From Azospirillum baldaniorum (GTDB lineage: Bacteria; Pseudomonadota; Alphaproteobacteria; Azospirillales; Azospirillaceae): DNA of 64,000 nucleotides. Both the position numbers and the translations under genes were made by a program. Each line of letters opens with the position of its first letter. Positions within the stretch are counted from its first letter, which is position 1. The DNA lies in contig NZ_CP022254.1 of NCBI RefSeq assembly GCF_003119195.2, positions 169,501 to 233,500 of the forward strand, written 5' to 3'. Below, one piece after another: positions 54,322 to 62,437 of the stretch. The notes under the pieces are model-generated. The model did no database searches. It saw only the letters and a list, made by a program, of their open reading frames with translations, and was not told where the DNA came from.

Positions 54322-55326
54322 ATGCCGCACACGCACCGGTCCTTCATGCCCACGGATCAGGCGGCCGCCGACCTGCGGCGGCGCCACAAGATCGCGAACG
54401 TGTTGCAGTCCCTCCTCCTGCTCGGCGGCATGGTGCTGCTGCTGGCGCTGTGCGGGATGATCCTGGCGGGGGTGGAGGGGGTGCTGTGGGCGCTGCTCGG
54501 CGGCGCCGTCAGCCTGCTGTTCAGCCCGCGCCTGTCGCCGCGCATGGTGCTCGGCATGTTCGGCGCCCGCCGCCTGACCCATGCGGAGGCCCCGGTCCTG
54601 TTCGACGCGCTGGCCGCCATCGCCCGGCGGGCGGAGCTGCCCGCGGTTCCGGAGCTGTGGTACGTCGCCAGCCCGGCGCTGAACGCCTTCGCCGTGGGCA
54701 GCCGCCGCCGGTCGGCCATCGCAATCACCGACGGGCTGCTGCGCGCGCTCAGCCTGCGCGAACTGGCTGGCGTGCTGGCCCACGAGGTCAGCCACGTGCG
54801 CAACAACGACCTGACCGTGATGGGGCTGGCCGACACGGTGACCAGCCTGACCCGGCTGATGTCGGTCTTCGGCATGGCCCTGCTGATTCTCAACCTGCCC
54901 CTGCTGATGATGCGGCAGGAGGCGATTCCCTGGCTGCTGGTGCTGCTGCTTATCGCCGCACCCTGGATCGGCGTCCTTCTGCAACTCGCCCTGTCGCGCA
55001 CCCGGGAATTCGACGCCGACCTCGACGCCGCCCACCTGACCGGCGACCCGGAGGGCGTCGCCTCGGCGCTCGCCCGGATCGAGCGGCTTCAGCACAGCCC
55101 GTGGGAGGGGCTGCGCTTTCCCGGCCGCCGCCGGGCGCAGAACATCCCGTCCCTGCTGCGCACCCACCCGGAGACTGAGGAGCGGGTGCGCCGCCTGATG
55201 GCGCTGCGCACCCCGCCGCCGGTGCTGCCGGGGCTCGACGCCCACCCTCTGCACGCCCGGCCGCACCTCGCCATGCCGGCGGCGGTGCGGCGCCCGCGCT
55301 ACCGGATCGGCGGCTACTGGTACTGA
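54322..55326 (+). CDS. M48 family zinc metalloprotease (HtpX-like), membrane-bound
   Basis: 334 residues from ATG 54322, which has a GGGAGGA sequence upstream; ATG 54298 is possible. Two transmembrane helices lie near 27-65. The zinc motif is VLAHEVSHVRNND (HExxH at 154-158) and the third ligand Glu is in SRTREFDADLDAA. Two more hydrophobic segments follow at about 180-215. Members degrade misfolded membrane proteins. Placement beside cbpA-cbpM fits proteostasis. Confidence 0.9.
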   Translation: MPHTHRSFMPTDQAAADLRRRHKIANVLQSLLLLGGMVLLLALCGMILAGVEGVLWALLGGAVSLLFSPRLSPRMVLGMFGARRLTHAEAPVLFDALAAIARRAELPAVPELWYVASPALNAFAVGSRRRSAIAITDGLLRALSLRELAGVLAHEVSHVRNNDLTVMGLADTVTSLTRLMSVFGMALLILNLPLLMMRQEAIPWLLVLLLIAAPWIGVLLQLALSRTREFDADLDAAHLTGDPEGVASALARIERLQHSPWEGLRFPGRRRAQNIPSLLRTHPETEERVRRLMALRTPPPVLPGLDAHPLHARPHLAMPAAVRRPRYRIGGYWY

Positions 55327-55481
55327 GGTTACAGGGCCGGCGTCCGCCACTCCTGGACTCGGGGTGCCCGGCTGGGTAGAACCGACAAGCGCGGTCGGGC
55401 AATTTTCCCAAATCCCAGGCTTGTCCGGGGACGGCGGAGCGCCCGCGGCGGACGGTTGGCTACAAGAGGCGGGTCCCCTCC

Positions 55482-57467
55482 ATGACCTTTCAAGGGCGTT
55501 TGGTCCTCCTGATCTCCGGGCTGGTGACGCTGGCGGTGGCGCTGGTCACGATTTTGCTGGCCTGGACGACCCATTCGGCGATCCAGACGCGGGTGGAAGC
55601 GGACAGCCGCGCTGCGGCGACCCTGCTGGCCCGCAGCGCCACCCTGGCGCGCGAGGTTCCGCGCGACGTGGAGGCGCTGCTGGGCGACCGGCTGCTGTCG
55701 GAGGCGACGCTCGCCGCCCACCTCGTGGCGGTGATGGAGGCGGGCAAGGCGCCGGTCAAGGCGGTGACCGACCGGCTGAAGGCCGTTGCGGACGGTGGCG
55801 GGCCGGACGAGATCTGGGTCACCGACAACCGGGGCCGCGCCTATCTGCACAACATTCCGGGTCCCGACATCACCTTCGGCCCCGACGCCCGTGCGCAGCC
55901 GCGCCAGGCGCCCTATTACGGCCTGCTGAACCGCGCGCCGGAAAAGGTGGTGACCGACGCCGCCACAGAGGGCGGCAAGCTGATGAAGTTCGCCGGCGTG
56001 GCCGGCGTCGACAAGCCGCGCATCGTCCAGGTCGGCGCCGACGTGCGCCGGCTCGGCGACATCGCCCGCAAGGCCGGGGTGGACGGGGTGATGGCCTCCC
56101 TGCTGGCCGGCGGCACGGTGGAGGGCGCGTGGCTGCTGGAGCGCGACGGGCGTCTCGCCGTGCACGCCACCGGCCCCAGCGCCGGGCCGCTGTCGGAGCG
56201 GGCGGTGGAGGCGGCGAAGGCCGCGGCGGCGTCCGGCGAGACCGGCCTTCTGCGCGAGGGCGACCGCTTGATCGCCTTTGCCCCGGTGCCGGCGGCCGGG
56301 CAGGGGGCGGCTGGGCAGGGGGCGGGCATCGCGGTGGTCCGCCTGCCGGCGGAGGACCTGTCCTCGGTGGTCGGGCGCCATGTGAAGATCGGCGTGCTGG
56401 TCGGTCTGCTCGTCCTGGCGGCGGGCGTCTACGGCGCCGTCCGCTTCGCGCGCAGCCAGATGGCCCCGATCGAGCGTCTAGGCGAGGCCGTCGCCGCCGT
56501 GGAGGCCGGGCGATTCAACCCCTTCACCCTGAACGAGGCGATGGAGCGCAACGACGAGATGGGCCGCCTCGCCCGCGTCTTCCGCAGCATGGCGCTGGAG
56601 GCGTCCTACCGCGAGGAGACGCTGGACGCCCAGCTTCTGATGCGCACGGCTGAGTTGGAGACCCGCACCGAGAAGCTGGCCGCCGCCGAACACCTGATCG
56701 AGGAGGAGCAGCGCGCTGCCCGCGACGTGCAGGCGAACCTGCTGCCGCAGCAGCTTCCCGCCGGGCGCGACAGCCAGTTCTTCGGCCTGCTGGTCCCCGG
56801 TCCGGCGGTCAGCGGCGACTTCTACGACGTGATCGAGCTGGACGAGCGCCATTGCCTGCTGGTGGTGGCCGGCGTGTCCGGCTGGGGCGTGCCGGCGGCC
56901 TTCCTGATGCTGCTGGTGCGCGGCGCGATCCGCGAGGCGGCGGCCCGGCCCGGGATGACCCCGGCCGCTATCCTGGCGGCGGCCAACGACCGGCTGTGCG
57001 GGCAGAGCCCCTTCGACGGCTTCGCCACCGCCTTCGTCGCCCTCTATGACCGCGAGACCGGAATGCTCAGCCATTCCAGCGCCGGCAACCGCGCGCCCTG
57101 CCGCATCCGGGCGGACGGCAGCGTCCTGACCCTGGCCGATGCCGGCGGCCCGGCGCTGGGCGTGCGCAAGGGCATCCCCTACGGCGAGGCGGTGGCACGG
57201 CTGGAGCAGGAGGACACGCTGTTCCTGTGCACCGAGGGCGTGCTGCGCGCGGTGAACGCCCAGCGCGAGCCGTTCGGCGAGGAGCGTCTGGCCGCCGTCC
57301 TGCACCAGGGTCGTGGCCTGTCGGCGCGCGACCGCTCCGAACTGCTGCTGCGCGCGGTGGAGGCCCATGTCGGTCCGGGCGGGCAGACCGGCGACATTGT
57401 CTGCCTGACCGTCCGCCGGCTGCTGCCCGCCGCCGAGCTGGCGCCGGAGTCCGAAGCGGCGGTGTGA
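55482..57467 (+). CDS. Membrane sensor with HAMP and degenerate SpoIIE/RsbU-type phosphatase domain
   Basis: 661 residues. Helix 1 (about 5-30), a periplasmic sensor (about 35-300), helix 2 (about 305-325), HAMP (about 326-375), a coiled coil (about 375-420) and a C-terminal PP2C/SpoIIE domain (about 425-645). Motif SGDFYD is intact, but the usual GDVSGKG is AGVSGWG, TDG is TEG, and the final DDIT is GDIV. Three positions that hold metal in SpoIIE-type phosphatases are thus changed. It may be a pseudophosphatase or use altered metal chemistry. No anti-sigma-antagonist gene lies next to it. Confidence 0.85.
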   Translation: MTFQGRLVLLISGLVTLAVALVTILLAWTTHSAIQTRVEADSRAAATLLARSATLAREVPRDVEALLGDRLLSEATLAAHLVAVMEAGKAPVKAVTDRLKAVADGGGPDEIWVTDNRGRAYLHNIPGPDITFGPDARAQPRQAPYYGLLNRAPEKVVTDAATEGGKLMKFAGVAGVDKPRIVQVGADVRRLGDIARKAGVDGVMASLLAGGTVEGAWLLERDGRLAVHATGPSAGPLSERAVEAAKAAAASGETGLLREGDRLIAFAPVPAAGQGAAGQGAGIAVVRLPAEDLSSVVGRHVKIGVLVGLLVLAAGVYGAVRFARSQMAPIERLGEAVAAVEAGRFNPFTLNEAMERNDEMGRLARVFRSMALEASYREETLDAQLLMRTAELETRTEKLAAAEHLIEEEQRAARDVQANLLPQQLPAGRDSQFFGLLVPGPAVSGDFYDVIELDERHCLLVVAGVSGWGVPAAFLMLLVRGAIREAAARPGMTPAAILAAANDRLCGQSPFDGFATAFVALYDRETGMLSHSSAGNRAPCRIRADGSVLTLADAGGPALGVRKGIPYGEAVARLEQEDTLFLCTEGVLRAVNAQREPFGEERLAAVLHQGRGLSARDRSELLLRAVEAHVGPGGQTGDIVCLTVRRLLPAAELAPESEAAV

Positions 57468-57670
57468 CGCCCTTCGGCGACGTCCGGCGGCGAGATCGTT
57501 TCCTCTGATCGAGGTGACCCGGCTGGTCCGCCGGGTCACCCGTGCGACCACAGCGCGGAACCGTGCGGCACCCCCATCTCTGTCCTGGGTTCCGCCGTTC
57601 AGCTTCGGTTCAGTCGCCCCCGGACAGGATCGGCAGGACTTGCCTGTTTCTGCCGATGAGGGGACTTCCG

Positions 57671-58261
57671 ATGTCCAACGCTTACTCCGACGCCGCCGCC
57701 CGGCCACCCGTCAAGACCCGCCCCGTCAAGACCCGCTACGACGGGGTGATGCTGTTCCTGCACTGGAACGTCGCCCTGCTGATCCTGGTGGCCTTCGCCA
57801 TCGCCCAGGGGCGTGGGCTGGTGCCCCGCGGGCCGGAGCGGACCGCCCTGATGGATGTCCACCGCTCGCTCGGCGTCCTCGTGCTGGCGCTGGTGGCGCT
57901 GCGCATGGTCTGGCGCGCCGTCAGCCCGCCGCCGCCCATGCCCGCCGACACCACGCCGCTGCTCCTGCTGGCGGCCAAGGCCGGGCATCTGGCGCTCTAC
58001 GCCCTGATGATTGCCGTGCCGCTGGCCGGCGTGACCATGACCCAGGCCCACGGCCATCCCGTTACCTTCTTTGGTCTGTTCACCCTGCCGACGCTGGTGG
58101 GGGAAAACCATGCCTTCGGCGACACGCTGGAGAAGCTGCATGAGCTTCTCGGCACCGCCATCATCGTGCTGGCCGGTCTGCACGCGGCGGCGGCCCTGGT
58201 CCATCAGTATGTGCTTAAGGACGGAACGCTGAGCCGCATGCTGCCCTGGGGAAACCGCTGA
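57671..58261 (+). CDS. Cytochrome b561 family protein
   Basis: 196 residues from ATG 57671; an in-frame ATG at 57656 is an alternative. Four transmembrane helices are visible. Heme-ligand His residues occur in FLHWNVALLI, DVHRSLGVLVL, GHLALYALM and GLHAAAALVHQYVL, the two-heme b561 pattern. It passes electrons between quinol and a periplasmic acceptor, or scavenges superoxide like CybB. No partner gene is adjacent. Confidence 0.9.
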   Translation: MSNAYSDAAARPPVKTRPVKTRYDGVMLFLHWNVALLILVAFAIAQGRGLVPRGPERTALMDVHRSLGVLVLALVALRMVWRAVSPPPPMPADTTPLLLLAAKAGHLALYALMIAVPLAGVTMTQAHGHPVTFFGLFTLPTLVGENHAFGDTLEKLHELLGTAIIVLAGLHAAAALVHQYVLKDGTLSRMLPWGNR

Positions 58262-58270
58262 ATAGAAAAG

Positions 58271-58314
58271 GGCGGGCGGCGCTGGCACCGAAGTGCCGGT
58301 GGGCGCCGCCCGCC
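58271..58314. terminator. Large nested hairpin after cytochrome b561
   Basis: 58271-58282 pairs exactly with 58303-58314 (12 bp), and inside it 58284-58288 pairs with 58293-58297 around a CGAA loop. No T-run follows on the plus strand; on the minus strand TTTTCTATT follows. Another inverted repeat, GGACCC-N6-GGGTCC, lies at 58345-58362. Likely transcript end for the b561 gene, or a structured leader for the esterase gene at 58479. Confidence 0.5.
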
Positions 58315-58478
58315 GAGTGGCGAGGTCCTGCCTCCTCCATGGATGGACCCATGTTCGGGTCCCCCATGGTCTGATGAACCCGCCCAAGCGGCATCTCTTC
58401 CCGACGCAATGGCGGTACCGCCCCCCGCTTTGACGCATCACCCCTGTTTTCCGGCTGTGCAGCGGGGGAGGTGAGGCG

Positions 58479-60308
58479 GTGCCCGGTAAGGCGATTCGTA
58501 TGGCAGCGGGAGCTGCGTTTCTGGTGTCGGCGCCCGCCGGTGCGGTGCCGTTCGACCGGGTGTTCGTCTTCGGCGACAGCCTGTCCGACACCGGCCGCGT
58601 CTATGAGCTGACGCGCGGCGGCATTCCGCAGAGCCCGCCCTATTACGACGGGCGTTTCTCCAATGGCCCCGTCTGGGTCGAGCGGCTGGCCCCGCTGATC
58701 GGCAGCCAGCCCGACCAGAAGACCAACTTCGCCTATGGTGGCGCGGAGACCGGCACCCTGTCGCAGACCGGCGTTCCCGGCATCCAGGGGCAGGTCGGGC
58801 AGTTCCTGTTCAGCCGCCCGAGCGGCACCGGCGGCGGGCTGTTCGCGGTGTGGGCAGGCGGCAACGACTACTTCAACCGCGTCTCGGCCGGGGCGGACCC
58901 GTCGGGCCTCGTCACCCAGACGGTCGGCAACATCGTCACCACGGTGGAGCGTCTGGCGGCGCTCGGGGGGAAGACCTTCCTGGTCCCGAACCTGCCGGAC
59001 CTCGGCACCGTCCCGGACACCCGCAACTCCGACCGCGCCGCCCTGCTGAACGCCGTCACAGCCTCCCACAACACGTTGCTGTCGCAGGCGATGGCCGACG
59101 TGGAGAAGCGGCTGGGAGTCACCGTCGTGGTGGCCGACGTCAACGCGCTGTACCGCGCGGTGGCGGCCAACCCGACGGCCTACGGCTTCACCAACACCGT
59201 GACGCCCTGCCTGTCGAACAACGCGCCGACCGGCGCCTGCGGGACCGAGGTGCAGGCCGACCAGACCGTCTATTGGGACGAGATCCACCCGACCCGCGCC
59301 GCCCATCTGCTGATCGCGCAATACATGCAGGGCGCCCTGCTCGCGCTGAACGACGCGGCGGAGACGGTGGCGATGCAGCCGGAGCTGGCCTTCGAGGCGA
59401 CGCGGAGCTGGCACCGCGCTCTGCTCGGCTCCATCGCCGGCCCCGCCGCCGCGCGGGTGGAGGCGCCGCTCGGCAACGGGGAACTGAGGGCGTTCCTGAT
59501 CGGCGACGCCGCCTGGGGCCGCCTCGGCGGCACGGCGGAGCGCCAGGGCTTCCGCTTCAACACGCAGTCGGGTGGCGTCGGCGCCGAACTGCCGGTCGGG
59601 CCGGCCTCGCGCGTCGGGCTGTCGGTCGGCGGGTCGCGCGGCCGCGCCAAGCTGGACGAGGGGGCGGGCACGCTGGACATGACCAGCACCATCATCGGCC
59701 TGCACGCGGTGACCGAGGCGCGGGGCTTCCTGCTGGCCGTGGCTGGCAGCGTCTCCTTCGACCGTTACGGCGACATCGACCGGACCACCGGTTTCGCGCC
59801 GTTTCCCAACGCCTCGGCGGACACGGACGGGCGGACCTATGCCCTGTCGGTCGCCGGGGGCTATACGACGCAGCTCGGTCCGGTGGCGCTGGGACCGCGG
59901 CTCGGTCTGCGCTACATCCACACGCGCATCGACGGCTATCAGGAGAGCGGCGCCGGCCTGCTGTCGCTCGGCGTCGAGCGCCAGAGCGCCGAATCGCTGG
60001 AGAGCAGCGTCGGGGCCGAAGCCTCCACCATCGTTGAGATCGGGCGGACGGTGCTTCAGCCCAGCCTGGGTATCGCCTGGGAGCACCAGTTCGCCGAGGA
60101 CGCGCGCACCGTCACCGTCCGCCTGCCCGGCGGAGCCGCCAACAGCGTGAGCCCGAGCGGCGACGGCCGCGACTCCCTGGTGGTCGGCGCCGGCCTGTCG
60201 GCCCAGCTCTGGCAGGCGGTCAGCGCAACGGTGGGTTACCGCGGCGAACTGTCGGGGGCGGACGGCCACAACCACGCCTTCACCGCCCGCTTGCGGATGA
60301 GCTTCTGA
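58479..60308 (+). CDS. GDSL esterase autotransporter (EstA-like)
   Basis: 609 residues from GTG 58479, preceded by GGGGAGGTGAGG. Signal peptide 1 to about 22. The passenger (about 25-305) is an SGNH/GDSL hydrolase: catalytic Ser in VFGDSLSDTGR, the Asn block WAGGNDYFN, and the Asp/His block WDEIHPTRAAH. The C-terminal part (about 330-609) is a type V autotransporter barrel ending in RLRMSF with terminal Phe. The esterase is displayed on the outer membrane and probably acts on lipids, as for EstA of Pseudomonas. Confidence 0.93.
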   Translation: MPGKAIRMAAGAAFLVSAPAGAVPFDRVFVFGDSLSDTGRVYELTRGGIPQSPPYYDGRFSNGPVWVERLAPLIGSQPDQKTNFAYGGAETGTLSQTGVPGIQGQVGQFLFSRPSGTGGGLFAVWAGGNDYFNRVSAGADPSGLVTQTVGNIVTTVERLAALGGKTFLVPNLPDLGTVPDTRNSDRAALLNAVTASHNTLLSQAMADVEKRLGVTVVVADVNALYRAVAANPTAYGFTNTVTPCLSNNAPTGACGTEVQADQTVYWDEIHPTRAAHLLIAQYMQGALLALNDAAETVAMQPELAFEATRSWHRALLGSIAGPAAARVEAPLGNGELRAFLIGDAAWGRLGGTAERQGFRFNTQSGGVGAELPVGPASRVGLSVGGSRGRAKLDEGAGTLDMTSTIIGLHAVTEARGFLLAVAGSVSFDRYGDIDRTTGFAPFPNASADTDGRTYALSVAGGYTTQLGPVALGPRLGLRYIHTRIDGYQESGAGLLSLGVERQSAESLESSVGAEASTIVEIGRTVLQPSLGIAWEHQFAEDARTVTVRLPGGAANSVSPSGDGRDSLVVGAGLSAQLWQAVSATVGYRGELSGADGHNHAFTARLRMSF

Positions 60309-60455
60309 GGAAACGCCTATTCCATCCTTCCGGAAGGCTTTTTCCTGCTGGCGTTGCGGCGCCGCAAGAGGAACAATCGGTGCCGGTGCGTCGCCCCCGG
60401 GCACGCCCGCCCGAACAAGAACAACGGCCCGGACAAAAGCAAAGGGAGGAGTTTC

Positions 60456-61283
60456 ATGGCCTACAAGCACATCCTCGTGCATCTCGATTCCGGCCCGCAG
60501 GTGGAAACCCGCCTCGACGCGGCCATCGCGCTGGCGAAGACCAGCGGCGCCTTCCTGCGCGGCCTGTTCGCCCAGCCGGACCGCAGCGCCACCAGCGTCA
60601 TCGCCCGCCGCTCCAGCGACCATCTGGAGCAGGCCGCCGCCCGCAGCGAGGCGATGTTCCGCGACAAGCTCCAGGCGTCGGGCCTGCAGGGCCAGTGGCA
60701 CGGCCTGACCCACGGCGAGCACAACCACGTCATCCGCGAGGTCATCATCTGGTCGCGCTTTGCCGACCTGACGGTGCTCGGCCAGTTCGACCGCAGCGCC
60801 CCCGCCGACGGCGTGGCGCCGGAAGAACTGAACGAGCAGGTGGTGCTGAATTCGGGTCGCCCGGTGCTGGTGCTGCCCTTCGCGGGCACCTTCCCGGTGA
60901 TCGGCAAGCGCGTCGCCGTCGCCTGGAACGCCGAGCGCGAGGCCGCCCGTGCCCTGTCCGACGCCATGCCCTTCCTCCAGGCCGCCGACGAGGTCACCGT
61001 CATCACCGTTCTGACCCAGGCCGCCCCGCCGGCCGGGACGGAGCCGCAGCGCATCGGCCTGCTCGACCATCTGGCGCTCCACGGCGTGACGGCCGACCAG
61101 ACGCATTTCACGGTGACCGACATCGGCGCCATGGACGCGCTTCTGGCCCGCAGCATCGATTCCGGGGCCGATCTGCTGGTGATGGGCGCGCATGGCCATT
61201 ACGGCTTCCCCTTCCTGCACCGTGGCGGCGGGACGCGCCATGTCCTGCGCACCTGCCCGGTGCCGCTGCTGCTCTCCCACTGA
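60456..61283 (+). CDS. Universal stress protein (two-domain)
   Basis: 275 residues, long enough for two Usp domains. The first starts YKHILVHLDSGPQVETRLDA. The second ends with the ATP-binding-type loop MGAHGHYGFPFLHRGGGTRH, the G-2x-G-9x-G(S/T) pattern, and the closing CPVPLLLSH. Usp proteins help survival under starvation, oxidative or respiratory stress. An AAAGGGAGGAG ribosome site precedes ATG 60456. Heads the stress-related block that ends with lon. Confidence 0.93.
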   Translation: MAYKHILVHLDSGPQVETRLDAAIALAKTSGAFLRGLFAQPDRSATSVIARRSSDHLEQAAARSEAMFRDKLQASGLQGQWHGLTHGEHNHVIREVIIWSRFADLTVLGQFDRSAPADGVAPEELNEQVVLNSGRPVLVLPFAGTFPVIGKRVAVAWNAEREAARALSDAMPFLQAADEVTVITVLTQAAPPAGTEPQRIGLLDHLALHGVTADQTHFTVTDIGAMDALLARSIDSGADLLVMGAHGHYGFPFLHRGGGTRHVLRTCPVPLLLSH

Positions 61284-61374
61284 CGCCGTCCGGTTGACGC
61301 AAACAGGGGCGGGCTTTCCTCCGCCGGGCTGGGCGGCCATGTAGAGGCTTCCCGGCACCGGCTGGAGAGCGTGC

Positions 61375-61626
61375 ATGTCCTGGCTTCGCGTCTTCCTGAT
61401 CGCCTGTCCCGTCATCGTCCTGGCGGCGCTGTTCGCCGCCTGGGCGGCGACGGGCTTCGACCTGTTCGGCCTCAGCCTGCCGGGCCTGCTCGCCCTGGTC
61501 GGCGGCGCCGTGCTGACCAGCGCCGTCGCCATCGGGCTGATGGCCCTGGTTTTCCTCAGCAACCGCAGCGGCCACGACGAGGCAGCGGGCCGCCCCGACC
61601 CCACGGACGGGCCGGACCGGCTCTAA
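61375..61626 (+). CDS. Small hypothetical membrane protein
   Basis: 83 residues with two transmembrane helices (about 5-27 and 35-60) joined by a short loop, FDLFGLSLPGLL, and a charged tail rich in Asp and Pro. No family recognised. It follows the universal stress protein gene by 91 bases and precedes the EcfG promoter at 61687. No strong ribosome site is visible, but composition and topology are coding-like. Confidence 0.65.
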   Translation: MSWLRVFLIACPVIVLAALFAAWAATGFDLFGLSLPGLLALVGGAVLTSAVAIGLMALVFLSNRSGHDEAAGRPDPTDGPDRL

Positions 61627-61686
61627 AGCCCGGACCCCGAAAGGGGCCATCGGCCCTTTCTTCCGTCTGATGTCCGCATGGTCGGC

Positions 61687-61711
61687 GGAACGCCTGCGAC
61701 TCCCCACCGTT
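61687..61711 (+). promoter_or_regulatory. Consensus EcfG promoter for DUF2934-hsp20-lon
   Basis: GGAAC (61687-61691), exactly 16 bases, then CGTT (61708-61711): a perfect match to the alphaproteobacterial EcfG consensus. Transcription would start near 61718, about 75 bases before the DUF2934 gene. The three following genes are spaced 33 and 11 bases apart, so they form one likely operon. Confidence 0.72.
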
Positions 61712-61793
61712 GCTGAAGGGACGAAGGAGCCCCGGTTCTTGCGGCCGGACGGGCCATGCCTGCGGCCGGGGCGGGAAGGAGGGGAACGCCGCG

Positions 61794-61985
61794 ATGGACG
61801 AACACCGCATCCGCCACCGTGCCTACGAGATCTGGGAGCAGGAGGGGCGCCCCGAAGGCCGCCGCGCTGAACACTGGGAACGGGCCTGCCGTGAACTCCA
61901 GGAGGAGGACGAGCGGGCGAAGGAGCAGGGTCCCGAACCGCGCGACCGCGTCCGAGCCGCCGCGGATTCGGGCGCCGGCATCTGA
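61794..61985 (+). CDS. DUF2934 domain-containing small stress protein
   Basis: 63 residues. The core HRIRHRAYEIWEQEGRPEGR with HWERACRELQE is the DUF2934 signature; the tail is charged and disordered. Function unknown; homologues are often induced in general stress. An AGGAGGGGA ribosome site supports ATG 61794. First gene behind the EcfG promoter. Confidence 0.85.
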   Translation: MDEHRIRHRAYEIWEQEGRPEGRRAEHWERACRELQEEDERAKEQGPEPRDRVRAAADSGAGI

Positions 61986-62018
61986 CGTCCATCACAGCCA
62001 TTCCTCCAAGGAGACGCC

Positions 62019-62426
62019 ATGCCGCCCCGCCGTGATCCCGCTTCCTTCATGTGGTCGGAGGCCGTTGAACTGCTGGACCGTGCCGAGCGGCTGCACCGCC
62101 AGTTCTTCCGCCCGGCCCCGCCCGGCCCGCGCCGCGCCTGCTGGACCCCGCCCATCGACGTCTACGAGACGGAGGATGCGGTGACCATCGTCGTCGCCCT
62201 TCCTGGCGTCGGTGCGGAACAGCTTCACGTCGCCGTCGAGGACGGCGTTCTGGTGGTTGCCGGGGAGCGGACCCTGCCGCTGGGCTGCGACGGGATCATC
62301 CACCGCCTCGAGATTCCCCACGGCCGCTTCGAGCGGCGGATCGAGCTGCCCGCCGGGGCCTTCCGCATGGGACGGCGCGAGCTGTCGGCGGGCTGCCTCG
62401 TGCTGACGCTCGACAAGATGGGATGA
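62019..62426 (+). CDS. Hsp20/alpha-crystallin family small heat-shock protein
   Basis: 135 residues. The alpha-crystallin domain spans about 45-130: PPIDVYETEDAVTIVVALPG, DGVLVVAGERTLP and the FERRIELPAGAF strand. The usual C-terminal I-x-I motif is missing, since it ends VLTLDKMG, so oligomer formation may differ from classical Hsp20. It binds unfolding proteins without ATP. A CCAAGGAG ribosome site precedes ATG 62019. Second gene of the likely EcfG-driven operon; lon starts 11 bases later. Confidence 0.9.
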   Translation: MPPRRDPASFMWSEAVELLDRAERLHRQFFRPAPPGPRRACWTPPIDVYETEDAVTIVVALPGVGAEQLHVAVEDGVLVVAGERTLPLGCDGIIHRLEIPHGRFERRIELPAGAFRMGRRELSAGCLVLTLDKMG

Positions 62427-62437
62427 AGGACGTTCGA

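Noticed and set aside
58215..61604. A 1129-codon open frame on the minus strand opposite the esterase, stress protein and small membrane genes
   Set aside because: It is a mirror of highly GC-biased codons on the plus strand; its translation is His/Arg/Gln/Gly-rich with no family signal, while the plus strand has clear known proteins.
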